Shown piece after piece: positions 1-5,518 of a stretch of DNA of 6,401 nucleotides. The stretch is from Promethearchaeota archaeon (GTDB taxonomy: Archaea; Asgardarchaeota; Lokiarchaeia; Sigyniarchaeales; Promethearchaeaceae), in NCBI GenBank assembly GCA_014729055.1, contig WJKO01000364.1, positions 1 through 6,401 on the forward strand, given 5' to 3'. The notes under the pieces were generated by a model that ran no database searches, had not been told where the DNA came from, and saw only the letters and a program-made list of their open reading frames with translations. The translations under genes and the position numbers were made by a program. How positions within the stretch are numbered: the stretch's first letter is position 1; the number at the start of each line of letters is the position of its first letter.

Positions 1-1212
1 CAAAATGAACTTATGCCCTTGGTTCAACAAGTTTTTTCTGATCTGAAAGAGGAATTGCACTCGATTAAATCAAATGTCAAAGATCTTAAAGATCTTATGC
101 AATTATCCTTTGAAAATTTAGATCAGTCTTTTAAAAGCTATAATCTCCAATTGGACAAAAAGATACGGGGCTCTCAACAATTACTTTTAACGAAAATAAC
201 AGAAAAATCGGATATTATCTTAAAGAATATAATTGACACGATGACATCAAACGTGACACAATTATTGGGTAAATTGGATAATATTGAGAAGAAGGTGGAC
301 ATTGTTCATGAGACGGTAGAAAAACATGAAGAATATTCCAATGAACGCTTTATTATCCTAGTTGAAAAGATCACAGAATTAAAATATGAAATGGAAACTA
401 TTAAAATGTCTCAGGAGCAACAATCAGAAAAAGTGAAAATGGAATATAAAGAAATTTATAGAAAGAAGATGGCATTTAAAGTGCAATGGCCAGAGGTTGA
501 TAATTCATTAAGTAAAAAATTAAGAAATATAATGATTAAACAGATCTTAAGAGATCCGAAACATAGAAAGATTATTAACGAGAAGGTCCTTGAAACTATG
601 AGTATTGTTCCTCGTCATATCTATGCAAATTTAGATCTCATGTATAGAAATGCATACAGATATACTGGACTAGAATCTGAAATTCTGAAGGATTTGTATC
701 AACCTAATCAAGCAATTCCTATTACTAAAAATCAAAGTTCAAGTGCGCCAGAAGTAATCGCTATTATGTTATCCTTATTTAATATCAATCCGGGGGATAA
801 AATACTATTTGTTGGTGCAAAAGGCGGATATATACAATCTATAGCTGCAGAAATGGTTGGCTCAGAGGGTAAAATAATCTCAATCTCATCTGAATCAAGC
901 GCTATCGAAAGAAATGAAAAAATCTGTGGGAATAAAACCCCGTATAGTAAAATCATGACTTGGATTTATGTGCGGGATATTTTTGAAGTTACGCGTCTCC
1001 TAAATTATGCACCTTTCAACTCAATTTTTGTCTGCGGGAGGTTATCTGATATTCCTGAGGAATACTTGGCGTTATTATCAGAGGGTGGTTCATTAGTCGC
1101 GCCTATTGGCAGTAATAGAACTCAAAAATTCTCTGTTATAAGGCGAAAAGAAGATTCATTTAAAAATACTACTATAACAAATTTCAACTTCATTTTTGGA
1201 CCGCCGGTATAA
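1..1212 (+). CDS. Coiled-coil protein with C-terminal PCMT-like (isoaspartate methyltransferase fold) domain, 5' end probably outside window
   Basis: From ATG at 13 this gives 399 aa, but the frame is open to base 1 (Q-N-E-L before the Met) and no ribosome site precedes 13, so the true start may lie further left. Residues ~1-150 are Lys/Glu/Leu/Ile-rich with heptad spacing, a long coiled coil with no membrane segment. Residues ~195-399 follow the PCMT order: VPRHIY (199-204), NQSSSAP (240-246) for the usual GQTISAP, NPGDKILFVGAKGGY (259-273) for SAM motif I, then PFNSIFV (334-340), DIPEEYLALLSEGGSLVAPIG (346-366) and a final FIFGPPV. Active PCMT uses SAM to methylate isoaspartate in damaged proteins. 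Here the acidic residue before the Gly loop is Phe266, the loop is GAKGG rather than GxGxG, and the acid ending strand 2 (usually SIE) reads SIS. Fold membership is fairly secure; activity is doubtful. The gene is AT-rich beside its neighbours. Confidence 0.8.
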   Translation, partial: QNELMPLVQQVFSDLKEELHSIKSNVKDLKDLMQLSFENLDQSFKSYNLQLDKKIRGSQQLLLTKITEKSDIILKNIIDTMTSNVTQLLGKLDNIEKKVDIVHETVEKHEEYSNERFIILVEKITELKYEMETIKMSQEQQSEKVKMEYKEIYRKKMAFKVQWPEVDNSLSKKLRNIMIKQILRDPKHRKIINEKVLETMSIVPRHIYANLDLMYRNAYRYTGLESEILKDLYQPNQAIPITKNQSSSAPEVIAIMLSLFNINPGDKILFVGAKGGYIQSIAAEMVGSEGKIISISSESSAIERNEKICGNKTPYSKIMTWIYVRDIFEVTRLLNYAPFNSIFVCGRLSDIPEEYLALLSEGGSLVAPIGSNRTQKFSVIRRKEDSFKNTTITNFNFIFGPPV

Positions 1213-1440
1213 TCGAAGGTTCTAAGAGGATTCGAAAAATTGCAACTTGAAATGCCGGATAAAGAGAAATGTGATTCCTACGAATGTCTTGTGGTTCAAT
1301 GCAACGAACAGCTTTCAGTAATATGATATATTTTGATTATATGCCTATTTTATTTATCGTCAAACCATTCCTTAACCTTTTTCAATTAATTGTCTTTGCT
1401 TAGTTTTTTTAGAAATCAATCCTTAGTTTTACGTGGTTGT
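1213..1440 (+). other. Intergenic region between the PCMT-like and phosphatase genes
   Basis: This spacer holds no RNA gene or repeat that I recognise. After the TAA at 1210-1212 the PCMT frame stays open for 37 codons to TGA at 1324-1326, which chance alone could give. From ~1321 it becomes AT-rich, with short T runs (1331-1334, 1348-1351, 1378-1382) that could end the upstream transcript and an A/T box around 1348-1356 that could be a TATA element for the phosphatase gene. Bases 1390-1440 would be coding if the TTG at 1390 is the real phosphatase start. Confidence 0.4.
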
Positions 1441-2982
1441 ATGAAACCGATTGCTGCGCTGAAAAAGGTCTATCAGGAATTGAGCGAGTTTAAATTTCCT
1501 CGAGTCTGGATTATATTGTTTTTTATCGTGCCGATAGTGGGTTTGGTTAATTTAATAGTGTTTCTCTCAATAACAGGGCAACAGACACTCGTTTGGCCGT
1601 ATGAGTATCCTGAAAATGGGATAACACTCGGTATGGTCTTATTTATTTTGGGATTTAGTATTTTCAGCATTGATATTGCAATTGGTGGTATCGCCATGTA
1701 TATTTTCCATAAGACGGGTAAAATATTTCCTCGAATCCGATTTGATTTTGAGAAGTTGAGTATGAAATTTATCGGTATACTCCTCATAGCTGGCTCTGTT
1801 ACGCTGAGTTATTTCAATGTGACGTTGTTTCATTATACATATTACGATGCAGGACCGTATTTAACGTGGGACAACGATCAAGCCACTTCAGATGCGATTA
1901 CGGTCTGTTGGCATTCGGCACTCCCGCAAGGTTCGGTCGTCGAGTACGGCACAACGCCCGATAATTTAGACCAATATGCAGCAACGGATGAATTTGGCAG
2001 GTATCATAAAGTTCCACTGGAAGATTTGAACCCCAGCACCCGTTATTACTATCGTGTCAACAATCAGAATTTTGGTATCAAGAGTTTTCTCACGGGACCT
2101 GCAGAGGGCACATTTGACGCAGAATTTAGTTTTATTATGTATGCTGACCCGCGGACAAATAACGGGATCAATGCGATTACGGATCCCGATGATCCGCATC
2201 AAGAGAACTTGCCTGACTATATCATGGATCGCACCATTACAGACGGGACAGACATTGCGTTTTCCGTGATTGCCGGCGATATCGTGGGCACGGGACCTTC
2301 CTATGATTCATGGTCGCTTTGGCTGAACGATATTTCGACTAAAGATTTTGCAAGTAACCATTCCCACGTGGTTGCGATTGGAAACCATGAACACCACGAC
2401 GACCCGCAGATCATTAACATGCATAAATATTATCCGCAAACAGACTATACCTATTCCATTACGTATGGCCAGATGTATATCCTCATGCTTGATTTATACG
2501 ATTATGAGGCGGGAGAATGGAAGGATGTCAATTTTCCTCAAGATGTAAAGGATAAAGCGGCGAGCGAGCTTGCAGCACATTCGCACTATCCGTTCAAAAT
2601 AATTTCAGCCCACCAATCTCCGATTAATTACGGCGAGTTTAGCACAGGAGGGCATCACGGCAATATTTCTACCGAGGTGTTTGATTTGTGCGACACGTAT
2701 GATGTTGACTTTTATTTCTGCGGTCACTCCCATCATTATGAAGTGTGGAATTACACGGACACGGTCTATATGATGGCAGGTATTGGCGGGAACACGAATA
2801 GAAAAACATGGAATTACGCGGGAGAGTCAACGGATGTTACGGACAATGGCGGCACGCATCTTGATTCTGGCGAGTGGGAATCGGGGTGGATTCAAGTGGA
2901 CGTTACAGCAGATCAAATGAATATTGAGACCTATCTGGTCAATGGCACAATTGCATCATCGATTACGATAGAAAAAAATTAA
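1441..2982 (+). CDS. Membrane-anchored extracellular metallophosphoesterase, purple-acid-phosphatase-like
   Basis: I chose ATG at 1441 (513 aa). An in-frame TTG at 1390 would add 17 residues and has no ribosome site; 1441 has only a weak GTGG. Three TM segments lie at ~24-47, 61-89 and 110-133; the basic N-terminus and basic 2-3 loop put the rest outside. A fibronectin-like PAP N-terminal domain follows (~138-219, ending STRYYYRV and FLTGP). The phosphatase domain then shows motif I as YADPRTN (234-240), AGDIVGTG (278-285), AIGNHEHHDD (312-321), the metal histidine in ISAHQSP (388-394) and CGHSHHYEVW (427-436). These are the dinuclear-metal blocks of the calcineurin-like superfamily, which hydrolyses phosphate mono- or diesters. 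Motif I has Arg where the DxH class has His, as I recall for many PAP-like prokaryotic proteins. All five sequons lie outside. Substrate unknown; release of phosphate from external organic phosphates is the simplest role. Confidence 0.87.
   Translation: MKPIAALKKVYQELSEFKFPRVWIILFFIVPIVGLVNLIVFLSITGQQTLVWPYEYPENGITLGMVLFILGFSIFSIDIAIGGIAMYIFHKTGKIFPRIRFDFEKLSMKFIGILLIAGSVTLSYFNVTLFHYTYYDAGPYLTWDNDQATSDAITVCWHSALPQGSVVEYGTTPDNLDQYAATDEFGRYHKVPLEDLNPSTRYYYRVNNQNFGIKSFLTGPAEGTFDAEFSFIMYADPRTNNGINAITDPDDPHQENLPDYIMDRTITDGTDIAFSVIAGDIVGTGPSYDSWSLWLNDISTKDFASNHSHVVAIGNHEHHDDPQIINMHKYYPQTDYTYSITYGQMYILMLDLYDYEAGEWKDVNFPQDVKDKAASELAAHSHYPFKIISAHQSPINYGEFSTGGHHGNISTEVFDLCDTYDVDFYFCGHSHHYEVWNYTDTVYMMAGIGGNTNRKTWNYAGESTDVTDNGGTHLDSGEWESGWIQVDVTADQMNIETYLVNGTIASSITIEKN
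2972..2978 (-). terminator. Probable poly-T terminator for the minus-strand operon
   Basis: Seven consecutive A on the plus strand are seven T on the minus strand, 22-28 bases past the stop of the ectodomain gene. There is no hairpin, which fits archaeal U-tract termination. It lies inside the last codons (E-K-N) of the phosphatase gene. Confidence 0.4.
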
Positions 2983-2999
2983 GGAAAATGACCCAGCCG

Positions 3000-4193
3000 T
3001 TAATGCTGTTCCGCTTTCTTTTTGGTATTTTTTATTTTAATTATTTTTACCAGGCAAACGCATATCGAAATGGCTATAACCACACCGAGATTTGCTGCAT
3101 CAATTGATTTAGAACAGTTCCAATATAAATCCGTAGAAAATTGCGTATTGTCGCTGACATCCCCGCCATCATTGTTCCAACAACGAAAGTCAAGAGAGGA
3201 ACTGATCCGTATGGTCTGACATTCTTCATGTTGAATCACAATGCTATAAAGTTCAAAATCTCCGAGATATCCCGTTGAAATAATGCCCGTATTGAAGGAC
3301 TTCTTTCCAAAAAAGCGATAGTTGATGCAGTTGATCGTGACATTAAGGTCGTATGTTATATAATTATCCTGCCAGGTGAGAAATTCGCCCGTTCTGCTCA
3401 TAACTTTAATAGTTGCGTTTAATCGGGAATGGGTTGCGTCAATTTGTTCCATATAGAAGTCAAAGATAACTTCGTATTTCAGCGTGGTTGTATCATAGAC
3501 AAACGTCATATTCCCCAAAGATTTATCTTCCGCATTATGCCCGCGTCCTGTTTCTGTATAGTGAATATCGCATTCATCATCGATGGCTATGGTGTTTTCG
3601 TCACATGAAACCGCCACACCTTTGACAGTTGGCGTCTTATCCGGATCAGATGTTTCAAGAATGATTTTATAAGCGAGTTGTTTTCCTATGACAGGAAATT
3701 CACAAGTGCTTTCGTTAGTTATGATATATTCGGTAAAGAAATAATTATTAGTGACATATATTTTTAGGGAGGTACCCGTTGGCGTATCCGCATAGACGGT
3801 TAAAGTCGCATTTGTTATGGAATAATTTGATTGATAAAGCATCTCTGATATGATTATTGCGCCAGTCTGATAAGGTGGTGCCGTATCTAAATCATATCCT
3901 TTCGTTGAAAAATTATGATGAGCGGTTGTATTATATGCATTAAGATTATTCTCATAACCCTCGGTAAAGAAATGCGAATAAGAGAAAGCATCCCCTGAAA
4001 CGCTTGGAATGAAGGATTTACAACTCGAATCTTTCGACACCGTTTCATTGATTGGATTGTTGAGAGAAGGTATAGACACTAATTGAATTAAGTTCAAGAT
4101 GAATAGCGAGATGAATAGCGAGATGAACACTACTGCCAATTTAACAGAAAACAAATGAAGCACAGATAAAGAGATATGTTTTAATTTTTTCAT
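3000..4193 (-). CDS. Cysteine-rich, heavily sequon-bearing ectodomain protein anchored by two TM segments
   Basis: 397 aa; not a family I can name. A basic N-terminus (MKKLKH) leads into a TM segment at ~14-41 that could also be an uncleaved signal anchor. A second TM at ~368-386 ends in the basic tail KNTKKKAEQH, so both ends are inside and ~42-367 is outside. That ectodomain has ten N-x-S/T sequons (N49, 88, 94, 123, 128, 160, 228, 259, 284, 359) and eight cysteines (58, 164, 197, 208, 289, 325, 338, 360), enough for four disulfides. Residues ~111-197 read like the beta-sandwich module of many archaeal surface proteins (ATLTVYADTPTGTSLKIYVTN, then DPDKTPTVKGVAV), often carbohydrate- or protein-binding. 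Residues ~205-362 are beta-rich and unrecognised. The ATG overlaps the TGA of the upstream transglutaminase-like gene (ATGA) and has no ribosome site of its own, so translation is probably coupled. A surface partner or substrate of that enzyme is an inference. Confidence 0.82.
   Translation of the reverse strand: MKKLKHISLSVLHLFSVKLAVVFISLFISLFILNLIQLVSIPSLNNPINETVSKDSSCKSFIPSVSGDAFSYSHFFTEGYENNLNAYNTTAHHNFSTKGYDLDTAPPYQTGAIIISEMLYQSNYSITNATLTVYADTPTGTSLKIYVTNNYFFTEYIITNESTCEFPVIGKQLAYKIILETSDPDKTPTVKGVAVSCDENTIAIDDECDIHYTETGRGHNAEDKSLGNMTFVYDTTTLKYEVIFDFYMEQIDATHSRLNATIKVMSRTGEFLTWQDNYITYDLNVTINCINYRFFGKKSFNTGIISTGYLGDFELYSIVIQHEECQTIRISSSLDFRCWNNDGGDVSDNTQFSTDLYWNCSKSIDAANLGVVIAISICVCLVKIIKIKNTKKKAEQH
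3019..3048 (+). terminator. Probable poly-T terminator for the phosphatase gene
   Basis: Four T runs (3019-3023, 3028-3033, 3035-3038, 3044-3048) begin 37 bases after the phosphatase stop, with no GC-rich hairpin, as in archaeal U-tract terminators. They lie within the opposing gene, where they are the antisense of its Lys/Asn/Ile-rich tail, so the T-richness may be partly a by-product of coding. Confidence 0.4.
4097..4127. repeat. 12-base in-frame tandem repeat, about 2.6 copies
   Basis: The unit AGATGAATAGCG occurs at 4097-4108 and 4109-4120 and again as AGATGAA at 4121-4127. Read on the minus strand it encodes the repeated FISL/FISL/FIL in the N-terminal TM segment of the ectodomain gene. 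Gain or loss of a unit would change the TM by four residues without a frameshift. Confidence 0.85.
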
Positions 4194-5425
4194 GGTATTA
4201 CGTGTTCTTTATTGTTCTTTCCGATTTTTATATGTTGTTGATCGAGAATAATTTTTCTTCCTTTATAGATAATACCGTGATCCAAAACTCTCATGTTCAG
4301 CCCGATTCCGATAAACAGCACAATATTCCCGATCCAATCGAATTCAAACGTGTCCAAATTTTTAAAATACTCGACATTGTATTCTAAATGATAAAATAGA
4401 ACCAACAGCCCCAAGCATCCCGCTAACGTAATGGTTGCGAGTATAAACGTCTTAACAATCTGCTTCCAATTCTGGACCCAATGTTTATGAAACATCGTGA
4501 GCAATCCCGAAAAGAGAAGCGATAAGATCAATCCTACCGCAAGAATAATAACGATCCATAGACTCCAATGCACTTCAAACGGTATATACCCGTCATAGAG
4601 TACAATATAGCCGACCTTATCGAAAATATAGTCGCTTTTAATGATATCCCATAATGACTGCCCCAAACTCCGCCCGGGCGGGATAAAGGTATCGGTCTGG
4701 TTAAAAATGTAAAACGACGCAAATGACCCCCAATAATAAAGGAAAATGGCATCATCGTAGCCTTCCGGCGTGAGCGGATCAACGTGGGACGGGAACACAA
4801 TGGTATGCCAGTGAAAATCGATTTCCGAGATGAAGACTTGTTCATAGCCGAGAAACAATAGGAACGATGCAGTTAAAATTGTCTGTCCATCACAGTCGTC
4901 CTCAAGTCGTCCATCGCCGTCAAAATCGGACGCAAATATCTCTGACACGGTGGGGAGATGATCGACCATAAGATATGGCGAAAACATGTCATATTCATAT
5001 TCCGTGACGTTCCATCGAATAAAATAATCAACGCGTTTTACCTCGGTTTCAAGATCGTCAAGAAGATCAAATGCATATCCGTATCGATCCAGATGCCATT
5101 CACGAAAGGTATCATTGAGTTCGGGAAAATTCGGGTGGTCGGGTTCAATAAGGGAATTTCTACCCCCTGGCAGACGACGTGCAAATTGAGAGGACCATTT
5201 GGGAATATTCGGATAAAATACAAACAGAAAAATCGTAATAATTGTTAAAGCCCTTGTTAATCGTTTGACGCCGTTGTCCCGTCCGAACGTTCCGATACAT
5301 AACGCGCCGATTATAAGAATTGACCAACCTGTGAGCATTAGGTAATAAAAGCCGACTACCATAGAAACGAAAATAAGCAGCGGAATGGTAATAAAAACAA
5401 ATAGTTTTTTATTTTTCGGTTCCAT
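4190..5425 (-). CDS. Six-TM membrane protein with extracellular transglutaminase-like cysteine enzyme domain
   Basis: 411 aa from ATG at 5425, with AGGT eight bases upstream as a modest ribosome site. TM segments lie at ~8-30, 33-48, 58-72, 286-311, 325-346 and 364-380. Basic stretches (MEPKNKK, VKRLTR, HKHWVQNWK, YKGRK) set both ends inside and residues ~73-285 outside. That loop has the transglutaminase/papain-fold core: YEYD then HLPTVSEIF, DCDGQTILTASFLLFLGYE with the probable nucleophile Cys178, and HWHTIVF with His207. The third residue, usually Asp, seems to be Asn242 in YIFNQTDTF. Cys178 is the only cysteine in the loop. DFDGDG (167-172), a calcium-loop pattern, sits just before the cysteine block. 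The family includes crosslinking transglutaminases, peptidases and amidases, so the reaction is open. Two sequons (N139, N242) are both outside. It is the first gene of a coupled pair with the ectodomain protein (4-base ATGA overlap). Confidence 0.83.
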   Translation of the reverse strand: MEPKNKKLFVFITIPLLIFVSMVVGFYYLMLTGWSILIIGALCIGTFGRDNGVKRLTRALTIITIFLFVFYPNIPKWSSQFARRLPGGRNSLIEPDHPNFPELNDTFREWHLDRYGYAFDLLDDLETEVKRVDYFIRWNVTEYEYDMFSPYLMVDHLPTVSEIFASDFDGDGRLEDDCDGQTILTASFLLFLGYEQVFISEIDFHWHTIVFPSHVDPLTPEGYDDAIFLYYWGSFASFYIFNQTDTFIPPGRSLGQSLWDIIKSDYIFDKVGYIVLYDGYIPFEVHWSLWIVIILAVGLILSLLFSGLLTMFHKHWVQNWKQIVKTFILATITLAGCLGLLVLFYHLEYNVEYFKNLDTFEFDWIGNIVLFIGIGLNMRVLDHGIIYKGRKIILDQQHIKIGKNNKEHVIP

Positions 5426-5433
5426 GCGATATT

Positions 5434-5437
5434 ACCT
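5434..5437 (-). promoter_or_regulatory. Weak ribosome binding site of the transglutaminase-like gene
   Basis: AGGT on the minus strand sits eight bases before the ATG at 5425. It supports that ATG as the start. None of the other starts in the window has a comparable element. Confidence 0.4.
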
Positions 5438-5443
5438 ACAGAT

Positions 5444-5474
5444 TCAATAATCATAAATAATCAATAATCATAAA
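5444..5474. repeat. 14-base direct repeat in the putative promoter
   Basis: TCAATAATCATAAA occurs exactly at 5444-5457 and 5461-5474, 17 bases start to start. The copies flank or overlap the candidate TATA box at 5453-5460. They could be paired regulator sites or simply a local duplication in AT-rich DNA. Confidence 0.75.
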
Positions 5475-5478
5475 AAAA
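5472..5478 (-). terminator. Possible poly-T terminator downstream of the TIR gene
   Basis: A run of seven T on the minus strand, about 40 bases past the TIR stop codon and without a hairpin, fits an archaeal U-tract terminator. It could instead be leaky or part of the downstream promoter's AT-rich DNA. Confidence 0.35.
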
Positions 5479-5518
5479 CTAAATGATGATATATCCGGGC
5501 GTCTTTAAACATTAGTTC

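Larger units (their letters stand above)
5426..5518 (-). promoter_or_regulatory. Spacer between TIR and transglutaminase-like genes: possible promoter, ribosome site and operator
   Basis: The 93 bases are strongly AT-rich. Reading the minus strand from the TIR stop, they contain a TATA-like palindrome GATATATC (5488-5495), a T7 run (5478-5472), a second TATA-like TTATTTAT (5460-5453) about 28-35 bases before the next ATG, and AGGT (5437-5434) eight bases before that ATG. The second box would give a very short leader containing the AGGT. This suggests the transglutaminase-like operon can be transcribed independently of the TIR gene. No start site is proven. Confidence 0.4.

Noticed and set aside
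79..97. Repeated AAAGATCTT in the PCMT-like gene
   Set aside because: It encodes KDLKDL within the coiled coil; the heptad-like protein pattern explains it.
1321..1343. Imperfect AT-rich inverted repeat (ATATGAT / ATTATAT)
   Set aside because: Short, mismatched and in very AT-rich DNA, so chance is likely; not called as an operator or hairpin.
1390..1440. TTG at 1390 as the phosphatase start
   Set aside because: It has no ribosome site and adds 17 residues with no recognisable feature; the ATG at 1441 gives a basic N-terminus followed by TM1. It remains possible.
3022..3219. Plus-strand open frame opposite the ectodomain gene
   Set aside because: It is an antisense shadow of a clearly coding minus-strand gene, with no recognisable domain.
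4534..4845. Second minus-strand frame within the transglutaminase-like gene
   Set aside because: It overlaps the coding frame that carries the catalytic motifs, and its own translation is Arg/Ser-rich with no domain.
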